64,000 nt of DNA from Candidatus Yanofskybacteria bacterium RIFCSPHIGHO2_01_FULL_41_26 (GCA_001794055.1 MGJB01000012.1:655-64654); one strand, 5' to 3'. Counted from the stretch's first letter, positions 1-8,769 are shown. Program-made: numbers and translations. The notes: generated by a model from the sequence alone, not told the origin.

Positions 1-163
1 CAATCGGAGAGACCTCGATTTTAATTTGAGAGGTATTGGCATATACTGGCACATCCTCAATTCCAGTTATGGATGAGACGATCTCATGTGCCGCTTTTGA
101 CAAATCTAAAATCGCTTTATGCTCAATTTTTTTGTCATCAAATTCTATATGAATAACTGGCAT
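1..163 (-). CDS. tautomerase-like protein, C-terminus outside window
   Basis: The reading frame starts at the ATG at 163 and is open to the window edge, giving 54 residues. It begins MPVIHIEFDD, so Pro would be residue 1 after Met removal. A free N-terminal Pro is the catalytic base in the 4-oxalocrotonate tautomerase superfamily, and the early alternating hydrophobic strand fits that fold. The gene starts one base after the encoded CCA of tRNA-Asn, so it probably shares the tRNA transcript. The only SD-like sequence (GGAG) lies inside the tRNA acceptor stem. Substrate cannot be told, and the family call rests on a short fragment. Confidence 0.5.
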   Translation of the reverse strand, partial: MPVIHIEFDDKKIEHKAILDLSKAAHEIVSSITGIEDVPVYANTSQIKIEVSPI

Positions 164-439
164 TGGCTCCGCGGCCAGGACTCGAACCTGGAACCATCGC
201 CTTACACATAATCCATAGCTTTCGATATGGGGTGGACTATATCTTCGCCATGCTTTCGCAACAGGCGTTTCGGTATCTAGTCTCTACGGTGCCCCAGACA
301 TAATGTCTGGGTTCCCTCGGTATTAGCATGTCTTTCGACGTAGCTTTCACCGATATCCCGAAAAGTTCATCCCTGAGTTTCCTCAAAGAGCTGCAAGTTT
401 TGTTTACAGGGCGCCGCTCTACCATTGAGCTACCGCGGA
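164..439 (-). tRNA. tRNA-Asn(GUU) interrupted by a group I intron
   Basis: The 5' exon is 439-406 and the 3' exon 204-164. Joined, they give a normal cloverleaf: acceptor TCCGCGG/CCGCGGA, D-stem GCTC/GAGC, anticodon loop CTGTTAA (anticodon GTT, Asn), T-arm CCAGG-TTCGAGT-CCTGG and an encoded CCA. The join falls inside the anticodon, between U35 and U36. Uninterrupted, the locus gives no plausible tRNA, so splicing is required to make tRNA-Asn here. The GTT anticodon is only recovered if the intron ends exactly at 205/405, which matches the group I rules (last exon base U, last intron base G). Confidence 0.9.
205..405 (-). other. group I self-splicing intron, 201 nt, no ORF
   Basis: P1 pairs exon CTGU with intron GCAG and places the expected U-G wobble at the 5' splice site. 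The intron ends in G. Near its 3' end it carries AAGATATAGTCC, the classic P7/S element, with a matching AGACTA upstream (P7/R). Several GAAA-capped hairpins suit P2, P5 and P9 helices. It is small and has no homing endonuclease. Group I introns in bacterial tRNA anticodon loops are well known for Leu(UAA), Ile(CAU), Arg and fMet. An Asn host inserted within the anticodon is less usual. Confidence 0.87.
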
Positions 440-605
440 ATATAATAAACCGTGAACATATTAACACAAAAACATAGAATCTCAAACTAATCAATTCGTG
501 ATTTTCCACCTTAACACTATGTGTTATAATTAACATAATGATAATGCAAAAACTGCCATACAGAGGTTGAGAATGGCAAGGTAAAATATGAGTTAGAGTT
601 CTGAT

Positions 606-1568
606 CTATTTATCTTCCGCAATCTTATTGAGAATCTTCTGAATTGAAACAATAGAATCCAGATCATGGATTGAAAAAGCTGATGCATTTTTGTTCAGCT
701 TTTTCAATTTAGCTAATTTCTTTTTTGCTGTTGCTAAATCTACCATGTCGGTTTTACCCAAGAAAAGGTACTCGTCTTTTTCTAATAATGATTTATTATA
801 AGCGCCGAGTTCTTTTCGGATTGCTTTATAATCTTTAACAAGATCTTCGGATTCAGCCGAAACAATATGGAAAAGCACCCTAGTTCGCTCAATATGGCGA
901 AGGAATTTAACCCCCAGCCCCTTACCTTCCGATGCCCCTTCAATGAGACCTGGGATATCAGCGAGAATAAGGTCATGGTAAGCACCTAAATGAGGCTCCA
1001 GTGTTGTGAAATGGTAATTTGCAACTTTACTTTTGGCTTTGGTGAGCTCATTCAACAAGCTTGATTTGCCAACATTAGAAAGTCCGATAATACCAACGTC
1101 TGCAATCATTTTTAATTCAAGACGAACATTATATTGTTCTCCTGGCAAACCCTCCTGAAACCTCTTGGGACTGGTACTGTGCGGTCCGCGAAAAAGAAAA
1201 TTGCCCTTACCGCCGTGTCCACCTTTAGCGCCCAAAATCTCTTCCCCAACTCTAACAAGTTCCTGATCAACACCAGTAGTAAGGTTGTGAATAACCGTCC
1301 CGACTGGAACCTTAACAACAAGATCTTCTCCGGCCGTGCCATCATTTAATTGATGTCTGCCGTTTTTTCCGTCTTCAGCCTTAAAAACCTTTGCGTTGCG
1401 AAGGGCATTCAATGCGCCTAGATCGGAGACGCCAATAAATGAAATATTGCCACCGTTGCCTCCCCTACCACCGGTTGGGCCAAGAGAACCTTTGTTTTTG
1501 TTAAAAGCAACGATACCACCGCCCCCTTTTCCTGCCTGAATTCTAATTGTTAGGTTGTCTATTATCAT
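606..1568 (-). CDS. obg: Obg/CgtA GTPase
   Basis: This ribosome-associated GTPase acts in 50S assembly and stress control. The 320 residues comprise the glycine-rich Obg fold (1-155, with GKGGGG and GGRGGNGG) and the G domain: G1 GLSNVGKS at 162-169, G2 FTTLEP near 187-192, G3 DIPG at 204-207. G4 reads GKTD at 271-274 instead of NKxD, so the guanine-contacting Asn is replaced. There is no long C-terminal OCT domain. A TATAAT box (1577-1582) lies 8 nt before the ATG, so the mRNA is probably leaderless. The stop is TAG, showing that UAG terminates in this genome. Confidence 0.95.
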   Translation of the reverse strand: MIIDNLTIRIQAGKGGGGIVAFNKNKGSLGPTGGRGGNGGNISFIGVSDLGALNALRNAKVFKAEDGKNGRHQLNDGTAGEDLVVKVPVGTVIHNLTTGVDQELVRVGEEILGAKGGHGGKGNFLFRGPHSTSPKRFQEGLPGEQYNVRLELKMIADVGIIGLSNVGKSSLLNELTKAKSKVANYHFTTLEPHLGAYHDLILADIPGLIEGASEGKGLGVKFLRHIERTRVLFHIVSAESEDLVKDYKAIRKELGAYNKSLLEKDEYLFLGKTDMVDLATAKKKLAKLKKLNKNASAFSIHDLDSIVSIQKILNKIAEDK

Positions 1569-1576
1569 GCCCGCAT

Positions 1577-1582
1577 ATTATA
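1577..1582 (-). promoter_or_regulatory. -10 box for leaderless obg transcript
   Basis: TATAAT on the minus strand ends 8 nt before the obg ATG, so transcription should begin at or within a base of the start codon. There is no room for a Shine-Dalgarno site. Confidence 0.55.
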
Positions 1583-1642
1583 ACCCACCTGAATAGCTCA
1601 CGCAACCTCCAAAAAAAAGCCGACATTGGTCGGCATAGAACA

Positions 1643-3145
1643 TTAAACAATAAACTTAATTCTTGGGTTTTGGGAAAGAACAAGATATAAAGCAACGGCA
1701 ATACAATCGGCAAGAAAACCCCTGCCCACACTTCGATCATGTTTTTCTAACACGGCCTGATAGGCCAATTCTATCTTATTTTCAAAGCCTTGAATATCAG
1801 CGCCGATCATCACATCATAAGCCAATTGAACAGTTTGGAAACCAGCAACAAACTCGTTGTTATGAGCAAGACTGGTTGAATTAGACGACTGCTTAAGTTC
1901 CAATTGATAATACTCAAATATATTTTTAGCACTCAAATGTTGAGCTACTTGTCTATCCGAATAATGAGAAAGTTGATTGGCTAATTTTTTCATCTCAATA
2001 AGTTGATTCACGTCTTCTCTTGAGGTATTTTTCATGACAGTGCCCGCAAAGTGAAGAATGTCCGAAACTGAGTATCTTTGAGACATGTCATGCATATATT
2101 GAGCTGTTACGATTGACATTAAAAGCTCTATAATTCCTTGATTTATTCTTCCACCTCCACGGTTTCGAACACTTTCTCTTTGAGCTCTTAGAGCAATGTC
2201 ATAGATTAGTTCTTGGTTTGTACACATTCCAGCAAAACGAGGAAAGAATAAAATTCTTTCAGCTAAAGACTCAAAAGCATGACCGAGGTTAATCCCACCA
2301 ACAATGAAATACTCAAGCTTCAAGTGTCGGCTAATATTTCTATCTCTACTAGTGCAGCCCTCTTTGTCCGAAACTGGCTCAAGGGCTGTAGCTATCATTA
2401 TTTGCCTTGCGGTTTCTGTTGGTATTCTTAAATTAGTAGAGATGTGCCTCCATCCTTGATTATATAGTCCGGGCTCAACTTCTTCTTCCATCTTTCGAAT
2501 AAAAACATCGGCATTATATAAATCCACGACTAATGCTTTTCTATCAAGATTTAATTCAAGCATCTTCTCCATGATTTCATCGTCACTCAAAGCTCTTTTT
2601 TCTCCGAACTTATCATTGACTCGATGAAGCGCATCATAAACATCGGCTAAAGCCAAAATTCTTCCATATTCAGGAATGAGCAACTTTGTTCCCTCACTGT
2701 AGCCATGAAGAGCTGGTGGTACAACTTTTGGATAACCATTTTTTTGAAATTTATGATGCCAAGTAATTACTTCGGCCGAAAAATCAAATCTTCCTCGAAC
2801 CATATCATAACTGTCCAAAACATGGCCTTCCATCTCTTGAGTATCTCTTTCAGTCCAACCCTCAGTTTTACCTAGGGTATCAAGCGCAACCTGACATTTT
2901 CCCAAATCATGCATTAGGCCAGCGTAAAAAAGAGCCTTTTGATCCAAGTGCATAAAGGCTGCAATTTTTCTGGCCAATAAGCCCACTCTTAAGCTGTGGT
3001 GATAATGGATTTTAGTTGTTGGATTTTTGTGTTTCAGCGGCGCAAGAAATGCCCATACCGCTTCTTTGTTTTCCTGTCCTATCTTAAGAACATCAAAAAT
3101 AGCATTTACCTGAAATTCAAGATCGCCAGCAAGTGAGTCTGTCAT
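1643..3145 (-). CDS. HD-GYP-type phosphohydrolase domain protein
   Basis: This 500-aa cytosolic protein has HD-superfamily metal-site signatures: HYHH (47-50), HD (79-80, in LMHDLGK), HH (130-131) and NGYP (136-139), followed by LADVYDAL (166-173). That set matches the HD-GYP subfamily, whose members often hydrolyse cyclic di-GMP or related nucleotides. The C-terminal 250 residues are helical and match nothing I recognise. It has no receiver domain and no membrane segment. Its ATG is preceded by AAAGGA at about 6 nt. It is divergent from the cold-shock gene, and the shared 190-bp spacer holds promoters both ways. Confidence 0.8.
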   Translation of the reverse strand: MTDSLAGDLEFQVNAIFDVLKIGQENKEAVWAFLAPLKHKNPTTKIHYHHSLRVGLLARKIAAFMHLDQKALFYAGLMHDLGKCQVALDTLGKTEGWTERDTQEMEGHVLDSYDMVRGRFDFSAEVITWHHKFQKNGYPKVVPPALHGYSEGTKLLIPEYGRILALADVYDALHRVNDKFGEKRALSDDEIMEKMLELNLDRKALVVDLYNADVFIRKMEEEVEPGLYNQGWRHISTNLRIPTETARQIMIATALEPVSDKEGCTSRDRNISRHLKLEYFIVGGINLGHAFESLAERILFFPRFAGMCTNQELIYDIALRAQRESVRNRGGGRINQGIIELLMSIVTAQYMHDMSQRYSVSDILHFAGTVMKNTSREDVNQLIEMKKLANQLSHYSDRQVAQHLSAKNIFEYYQLELKQSSNSTSLAHNNEFVAGFQTVQLAYDVMIGADIQGFENKIELAYQAVLEKHDRSVGRGFLADCIAVALYLVLSQNPRIKFIV

Positions 3146-3238
3146 ATTAATCCTTTCAAGGTACAGTAGATTACCTAATATTATATCCTGATTTTATTGC
3201 ATGTCAATCATGCATCGTTGGACAAACTAAACGAATCC

Positions 3239-3267
3239 TTGCATTTTAGTCCAAATTAGTGTATACT
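3239..3267 (+). promoter_or_regulatory. sigma70-type promoter of the cold-shock gene
   Basis: TTGCAT (3239-3244), 17-bp spacer, TATACT (3262-3267). It predicts a 5' UTR of about 60 nt before the csp ATG at 3337, compatible with the thermosensitive leaders of csp mRNAs. Confidence 0.7.
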
Positions 3268-3336
3268 ATACAGTAGTTAAAAAGAGACGGAGGTCGGGTT
3301 TCTTAAGTAAAGTAAATTAAATTATAAGATACAAAC

Positions 3337-3537
3337 ATGACAGGTACAATAAAGAAGAAGATTGAGGACAGAATGTTCGGATTTATCACTCCAGAAGGTG
3401 AATCAAAAGATGTTTTCTTCCACCAAGATGCTTTAAATGGCGTGACATTTGAGGAGTTAAAAGAGGGCGACGCTGTTTCTTTCGACGTAGTTCAGGGCGA
3501 AAAAGGCCCAGCCGCGAAAAACGTACAGCGAGCTTAA
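3337..3537 (+). CDS. CspA-family cold-shock protein
   Basis: The 66 aa form a single cold-shock (OB) domain that binds single-stranded RNA and DNA. RNP1 is degenerate: MFGFITPE (residues 14-21) stands where KGFGFI is usual. RNP2 is VFFHQ (27-31). The C-terminal GEKGPAAKNV is the standard last strand. It is monocistronic, with its own promoter at 3239 and terminator at 3553. There is no good SD site despite a leader of about 60 nt. Confidence 0.93.
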   Translation: MTGTIKKKIEDRMFGFITPEGESKDVFFHQDALNGVTFEELKEGDAVSFDVVQGEKGPAAKNVQRA

Positions 3538-3552
3538 TAGACTCGATTCTGC

Positions 3553-3579
3553 AAAAACCCGCCTCTTCGGCGGGTTTTT
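3553..3579 (+). terminator. intrinsic terminator after csp
   Basis: 11-bp perfect stem AAAAACCCGCC / GGCGGGTTTTT with a 5-nt loop ending in a T run. It can also serve the converging minus-strand histidine phosphatase gene, which stops at 3581. Confidence 0.85.
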
Positions 3580-3580
3580 G

Positions 3581-4402
3581 TTAACCCTTAATATGGCGAG
3601 GATATTTTTTAACTTCCAATAGAAGATCTTTGTTGGAATAACGGTGACGCTGAATACGGCGCCAACCAAAATCTTCATGGGTATTAGTCGATGTCAAAAG
3701 TGGACACACAGAACGCACAGCAACAAGCTTTGATCCGCACACTTTTCCACTATCAGGGTCGCGTCTGGTATACCAAAGAATCTGGCAGTTTCGTATTTTA
3801 TCGGCCGATTTATCAGAAGAATCGAGTCGTATAAAATCGTCGTGCCCTAAACTTTCAAATTCAAGCTGAAGCGCCCTTATAACGTGACCATGACAAACAA
3901 CAATCACCCGTCTATCCGGGCACTCTCTGGCTAGGTGAGCCATAAAATCTGTTTTTAATCGAAGACACAACATTGGAATTGATTCCCCTCCTCCGGCGGG
4001 TTGAGAAAGAAAAGGATCCAACTCATATTGCGCTTGTTCCCTAGCAAACAAAGTTTTCTTTTCATCATCAGGAAGATTGTCTATAAGAGCATGATCTCTT
4101 TCCCTTAGTTGAAACTCAACTCGCCATTCAGCGTCAGGAAGATCCATGTAGACAGCAGTCTCCTTGGCGCGCATATAATCTGAAACATAAAAACGATCCA
4201 AGGGCATCGTAATATTATTCTTTAGCCATTTACCTGCCGCTTTAGCTTGCTTAATTCCTTTGTCAGTTAAACGAAAAGATCGACTGTGTTTGTGCCTGAA
4301 GTCAGGAGTAAAAAATCTATTATCTCCCTTGCGGCTGGCCTTATTGGCAACATTGCCTTCTGATTCACCGTGTCGAACAAGAATTATATCAATCGGTAAC
4401 AT
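3581..4402 (-). CDS. histidine phosphatase (phosphoglycerate-mutase-like) protein
   Basis: The phosphohistidine motif LVRHGESEGN begins 8 residues after the chosen Met. The second catalytic His lies in VVCHGHVIRAL. These define the branch-1 histidine phosphatase superfamily; the substrate cannot be assigned. The start at 4402 is preferred over the ATG 18 nt upstream because a TATACT box (4411-4416) ends 8 nt before it, predicting a leaderless mRNA. From that start the protein has 273 aa. A Gly-rich QPAGGGE insert around the middle is encoded by a short CG-rich palindromic stretch of the kind scattered through this genome. Confidence 0.85.
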   Translation of the reverse strand: MLPIDIILVRHGESEGNVANKASRKGDNRFFTPDFRHKHSRSFRLTDKGIKQAKAAGKWLKNNITMPLDRFYVSDYMRAKETAVYMDLPDAEWRVEFQLRERDHALIDNLPDDEKKTLFAREQAQYELDPFLSQPAGGGESIPMLCLRLKTDFMAHLARECPDRRVIVVCHGHVIRALQLEFESLGHDDFIRLDSSDKSADKIRNCQILWYTRRDPDSGKVCGSKLVAVRSVCPLLTSTNTHEDFGWRRIQRHRYSNKDLLLEVKKYPRHIKG

Positions 4403-4410
4403 AATTAATA

Positions 4411-4416
4411 AGTATA
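4411..4416 (-). promoter_or_regulatory. -10 box of histidine phosphatase gene
   Basis: TATACT on the minus strand, 8 nt upstream of the ATG at 4402, immediately after the rpoD terminator. It supports an independent leaderless transcript and decides the start codon. Confidence 0.5.
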
Positions 4417-4419
4417 ACA

Positions 4420-4445
4420 AAAAATGTTTTAATAAAACATTTTTT
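4420..4445 (-). terminator. terminator after rpoD
   Basis: A-T rich perfect stem AAAAATGTTTT / AAAACATTTTT with a short loop and flanking T runs, 5 nt after the rpoD stop. Confidence 0.65.
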
Positions 4446-4449
4446 GTTA

Positions 4450-5667
4450 TTATTCATACCCCTTTAATTTTCCGAGTTTGTGGTGCTGGCGGATTTTTTC
4501 AAGAGCTTTAGCCTCTATTTGTCTTATGCGTTCCCGCGTGACCGCAAACACCTTGCCAACTTCTTCAAGAGTGTGCGTCACGCCATCAGCAAGACCGAAC
4601 CGCATGTCAAGAATTTTTTGCTCTCTCGGGGTCAGATCGGCAATAATCTCATCAATATAAGTTTTGAGAATTTTCCTTGCAGCCGACGTTGAGGGTGATA
4701 TGGAATCGTCATCAGGAATAAAACTTTCCAACGAACTATCCTCGTCTTCATCTCCAACCGGCGCTTCGAGAGAAATTGTTTCCTGGGAAATTTTTTGGAT
4801 ATGTCTTACTTTTTCCACTTCCATTCCCATTTCTGAAGCAATTTCTTCCGGCATCGGATCGCGCCCCAAATCTTGGACCAAACGCCTTACAACCTGCTGA
4901 TATTTATTTATGGTTTCCACCATATGGACCGGGATACGGATAGTTCTGCCCTGGTCGGCCAAAGCACGGGTAATAGCCTGTCTTATCCACCAAGTAGCAT
5001 AAGTTGAGAATTTATATCCTTTTTTATAATCAAATTTTTCAACGGCTTTAAATAAGCCAATGTTCCCCTCTTGAATCAAGTCAAGTAGGGTTAGGTTGGC
5101 AGAACGACCGACATATTTTTTGGCAATGGAAACAACCAAGCGGAGATTTGAAACAGCAAGTTTTTGCCTTGCCGATTCATCGTTTTTCTCAATTTTTTTT
5201 GCCAGCTCAACTTCCTCGTCTCCGGTAAGCAAGGGGTATCGGCCGATTTCTTTCAAATACATTTGAACCGAATCGGAAGCGACATCGCCGAATTCAGTTT
5301 CTATTTTCTTTTTCTCATCATATTCTTTAACCTTTTCTTCCTCAAAAACTCTTCCCGATTCTATGATGTTTATGTTGGCCGACTCCAATCTCTCATAAAG
5401 AGCTTCCAAACCCTTGATATCTTTTTCTATGCTCGGAAAAGCATTGAGAACTTCGGCTTGAGTCACGAAACCTCTTGATTTGCCTTTTTCTATCAAAGCC
5501 AAAACACCACTTTCTGATATCGGGCTTTTTTTGCCTGCCTGCCGGTAAGTACGGCCGACTACTTGTTTTCTCTTGGCTTTTTTGGCAATCTTTTTTGCTT
5601 TTTTGGCCTTTTTTACTTTCTTTTTTATCGGCTTTTTGACTTTTTTCTTTTTTAGGTTTTTTTTCAT
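4450..5667 (-). CDS. rpoD: RNA polymerase primary sigma factor (sigma-70)
   Basis: The 405 aa start with an unusually lysine-rich leader (residues 1-35, almost all K/A/I), then a region 1.1-like segment. Region 1.2 contains VQMYLKEIGRYPLLT, region 2 has NLRLVVSIAKKY and TYATWWIRQAITRA (-10 recognition), and region 4.2 has TLEEVGKVFAVTRERIRQIE (-35 helix-turn-helix). It lies 22 bp downstream of dnaG on the same strand, the common dnaG-rpoD arrangement, so the two are probably co-transcribed. The regions 2.4 and 4.2 agree with the TTGACA/TATAAT promoters seen across the window. Confidence 0.97.
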   Translation of the reverse strand: MKKNLKKKKVKKPIKKKVKKAKKAKKIAKKAKRKQVVGRTYRQAGKKSPISESGVLALIEKGKSRGFVTQAEVLNAFPSIEKDIKGLEALYERLESANINIIESGRVFEEEKVKEYDEKKKIETEFGDVASDSVQMYLKEIGRYPLLTGDEEVELAKKIEKNDESARQKLAVSNLRLVVSIAKKYVGRSANLTLLDLIQEGNIGLFKAVEKFDYKKGYKFSTYATWWIRQAITRALADQGRTIRIPVHMVETINKYQQVVRRLVQDLGRDPMPEEIASEMGMEVEKVRHIQKISQETISLEAPVGDEDEDSSLESFIPDDDSISPSTSAARKILKTYIDEIIADLTPREQKILDMRFGLADGVTHTLEEVGKVFAVTRERIRQIEAKALEKIRQHHKLGKLKGYE

Positions 5668-5689
5668 TTGTTTAGAAATTAGAAATTGG

Positions 5690-7453
5690 TTAATTATCTG
5701 ACCTATGTATTTCTCCTAATCTGTTTAAAACTTTATTTGCCTCGGAGGCTAGTGCCAATTGATTTGTTTTGTTGTCGCCAGTCCTCATTTCAAACCCTAT
5801 TTTTTCCAGCTTGATCCGAAGATGACGTTCCTCAAGTTTATGCATCAAATTAGTAAATTCCGTCTTTAATTCTTCGTCCTTGGAGTCTTTCCAGAATTCT
5901 TGCGACTTTAGATATGCAAACTCCAATTTGTAGCTATGATTTTTATCCCTGAAATCTTTCAGAAGATCGGCCACGTTATTCGAATTAATTGATGTTAACG
6001 TAACAATTGCTTCAGCAGTTTGATCATCAAGCAGCTCCGGATTTATATTTTTAAGATCATCTTTAAAAAGTACCGGGTCTTTCATGATTAATGACAGTAG
6101 GGTGTCACTAAGCAGATCGGTAGCAATGGTTGGTTGAATTTTATCTTGCGTATTCTTGTTAATTTCGAGCTCTCCTTTTGACAGTTGTATATCGTTTGAA
6201 ATAATTTCTTCTTTTGTTCTTAGTTCAATTGCCAGTTGGCCCGTCCAGTAATTCTTTTCCGTGTAAGTCGCTAATTTTTTAATAAAAGGGGCCAATTCGT
6301 TTATAATAGATTTTTTACCTTCTACAGAAAGCCGGTCAAATTTGGATAATGCCTTATTAAAAACAATCTCTAGAATTTGTTTTTCTTCGGCAGCAGTTTG
6401 TACCCAGTTTGAAGGATTTTTTCTTATTAAATCGGCCGGATCTTTGCATTCATTGTCTTGGATTTCTATACCCGTAACTCTAAAATTTTCGCCCAAAGCC
6501 AAGAGTATGTCTTTTTTGGTGGCCATATTTCCAGCCTTATCTGAATCAAGACAGAGACACAGATTGGTGGTATATCTCTTGATAAATTTCAAATGATTTT
6601 GTGCCAATGCAGTTCCCGAAGAAGCGACAACATTTTTTACTCCCGCCTGATGAGACATCAGGGTATCCATGTTGCCCTCTACTAGTATACACAAATCGGA
6701 TCTTTTAATCTCCATCCTTGCTTTGTTCAATCCGTAAAGAACCCCCGACTTGTCATAAATTCTGGTTTGAGGCGTGTTGATATACTTAGCAGTTTCTTTA
6801 TCTTCTGTTCCAAATATTCTTGCAGAAAATCCAATAACCCGATCGTTGAGATCAAAAACAGGAAACATGATTCTTGAACGGAACCTGTCATAAACTCCCG
6901 AACCATCATTCCTTTTGACAGCCATGCCAGCATCTATCATTTCCGTTTCGCTGTAACCGCAGTTCTTCAAAAAAGTTCCCAAAGCATTCCAGTCGTTAGG
7001 GGCAAATCCCAAACGAAATTCTAAAATTGTAGAATCAACAACTCCCCTGTTTTTTAGATATTCTAAAGCGAGTTTTCCTGTGTTCGAATTAAATTGTTTT
7101 TCAAAAAACTTTGTGGCTGACTCGCAAACTTCATATAATCTCGCTTTATCATCTTTAACATCAGGATTAAAAGAGCCGATCTCTACTCCGGCTTTGGTGG
7201 CAAGAATTCTTAAAGCTTCAGGAAACTCGACACCTTCTATGTCCTGGACAAAAGTAAACATATCGCCCCCCTTTGAACACCCGAAACAATGCCAAACTTG
7301 GCGTTCCGGAGAGACAACAAATGAGGGCGTTTTCTCATTATGAAAAGGACAGCGGGCCTTAAAATTCATGCCCGCTTTTTGCAGTTTTAAATACCCAGAG
7401 ATAACATCGACAACATCAAGCCGACCCTTAATTTTGGAGACATTATCTTCCAT
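5690..7453 (-). CDS. dnaG: DNA primase
   Basis: The 587-aa primase that lays RNA primers at the fork has three parts. The CHC2 zinc finger has C35, H38, C56 and C59 (RCPFHNEKTPS and WHCFGCS). The Toprim core has VEGNMDTL and the acidic LCLDSDKAG. The weakly conserved C-terminal helicase-binding domain completes it. Length is normal. An extended -10 (TGGTAAAAT, core at 7463-7468) lies 9 nt before the ATG, so the mRNA has almost no leader. Confidence 0.97.
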   Translation of the reverse strand: MEDNVSKIKGRLDVVDVISGYLKLQKAGMNFKARCPFHNEKTPSFVVSPERQVWHCFGCSKGGDMFTFVQDIEGVEFPEALRILATKAGVEIGSFNPDVKDDKARLYEVCESATKFFEKQFNSNTGKLALEYLKNRGVVDSTILEFRLGFAPNDWNALGTFLKNCGYSETEMIDAGMAVKRNDGSGVYDRFRSRIMFPVFDLNDRVIGFSARIFGTEDKETAKYINTPQTRIYDKSGVLYGLNKARMEIKRSDLCILVEGNMDTLMSHQAGVKNVVASSGTALAQNHLKFIKRYTTNLCLCLDSDKAGNMATKKDILLALGENFRVTGIEIQDNECKDPADLIRKNPSNWVQTAAEEKQILEIVFNKALSKFDRLSVEGKKSIINELAPFIKKLATYTEKNYWTGQLAIELRTKEEIISNDIQLSKGELEINKNTQDKIQPTIATDLLSDTLLSLIMKDPVLFKDDLKNINPELLDDQTAEAIVTLTSINSNNVADLLKDFRDKNHSYKLEFAYLKSQEFWKDSKDEELKTEFTNLMHKLEERHLRIKLEKIGFEMRTGDNKTNQLALASEANKVLNRLGEIHRSDN

Positions 7454-7489
7454 GATTTGATAATTTTACCACAAAATTATCAAAAATAA

Positions 7490-7510
7490 AAGCCTCAAAA
7501 ATTGAGGCCT
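7490..7510 (-). terminator. terminator after GWxTD lipoprotein gene
   Basis: On the minus strand, AGGCCTCAA / TTGAGGCT forms a stem followed by TTTATTTTT, overlapping the stop codon at 7510. Confidence 0.75.
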
Positions 7511-8769
7511 TATTGTTTGATGAATTCTTTATCCCAAGCATTGTATTTTGAGGTCAAAGTATTTTTTATATAAACACTCACTTGATAAGTTCCGGATGGG
7601 ATAGCAGCAACTTGTTCGGGTTTCACGAGATCAACTACAACAATCATCTCAGAATACTCATCCAAAGAACGTTTTTTCATGTCCATCACGACTACGTCTT
7701 CTAACACAATCGGCTTACTTCTATTGTGGCCCTCAAAAATTATTCTATATTTGATGGACAGCTCCAGTTGTTCCCCCCTGGCCATCCAGTCAAAATTTTT
7801 CCAAGAAGCCGAGATGGTAAATCTTTCGCCCAAAGAAAGCTCGGCCGGAATAATTGAGTTGCAATTACCACAAGAAGCAAGAATATAGTCCGCCCCAGAT
7901 GTGCCGACAAGTTTTGGCGCCTCGCCGGTTATGCGCGCATTGGATTGTTTGGCTATTTCCGACGCCGGTTTGGGAGGTTGAAGCGCCTTTCCTTGTAAGC
8001 TAGAACTGCCTTGCGAGAAGTTAAAGAGCGCCCAGGCAAAAACATATCCATCTATGACGCCACCTTTGCCACTTGAATTATAAATATCATAATAAACTCG
8101 AGTAAGTTCATCAGGGCAAGCTTGAGCTTGCATACCGCCGGCATAGCCAAAGCTTCGGAAAACAGCAACTTCATTGATTGCGCCGCATGAATCCATTCGA
8201 TAAGAATCCTGTGAAAAGAGACGATACGATCCCGAAAAACTTTTCTGATAGAACAAAAAAGCGTAGAGAATACTGCCATTATTAGGATTGCCGTAAATCC
8301 AGAGCATCATGGGCACAAATGAATTGCCCTCAAGAGTATCCATGACATCGGGTTCGCCATGAAGCAAATAAACTTTGGCCATATCGCCCCGGAATCCGCC
8401 GTTTGACCTGAATAAGAGTCCGGTTGTACCATGTGTACTGAAAAATACCTCATCGGCAATATCGTTAATTCGTTCATCAATCTCATTTTTATATTCATTT
8501 TCCGAAGTTGAAGGATCAGGATCTCGCTCAAGCCAGAACTTGTCAATAAATTCTTGCCTTTCTTCATCAGTCAGAAGTTTTTTAAATTCTTTATCCTCTT
8601 TATCAATAAGAACGTAATACCGATTTAAGAATTGGGATGGGATATCGGCAGGAATACTGTTTGGTTTATCGACAAAAATTATCGGCTTTTTGGTTTCGGT
8701 TGAAGCGCAGCCAATTATAAGCGGAAATAGAAACATAACGGCAAAAACAAATGACTTATTTCTTTTCAT
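7510..8769 (-). CDS. GWxTD-domain-like lipoprotein
   Basis: From the ATG at 8769 (SD GGAGG 6 nt upstream) the protein has 419 aa. It starts with a lipoprotein signal whose lipobox ends at Cys21 (LIIGC), so it is membrane-anchored. Residues 50-150 match the GWxTD domain pattern: FWLERDPDPST, an E/R helix, then GFRGDMAKVYLLHGEPD. The name-giving motif reads GFRGD instead of GWxTD. This domain is known from envelope proteins of diderm phyla and has no settled function. It overlaps the upstream gene by 14 nt, which suggests translational coupling. Confidence 0.75.
   Translation of the reverse strand: MKRNKSFVFAVMFLFPLIIGCASTETKKPIIFVDKPNSIPADIPSQFLNRYYVLIDKEDKEFKKLLTDEERQEFIDKFWLERDPDPSTSENEYKNEIDERINDIADEVFFSTHGTTGLLFRSNGGFRGDMAKVYLLHGEPDVMDTLEGNSFVPMMLWIYGNPNNGSILYAFLFYQKSFSGSYRLFSQDSYRMDSCGAINEVAVFRSFGYAGGMQAQACPDELTRVYYDIYNSSGKGGVIDGYVFAWALFNFSQGSSSLQGKALQPPKPASEIAKQSNARITGEAPKLVGTSGADYILASCGNCNSIIPAELSLGERFTISASWKNFDWMARGEQLELSIKYRIIFEGHNRSKPIVLEDVVVMDMKKRSLDEYSEMIVVVDLVKPEQVAAIPSGTYQVSVYIKNTLTSKYNAWDKEFIKQ

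Noticed and set aside
237..536. 99-aa frame across the tRNA intron as a homing endonuclease
   Set aside because: It runs through the 5' exon and upstream region, lacks LAGLIDADG, GIY-YIG or HNH motifs, and is explained by the tRNA and intron.
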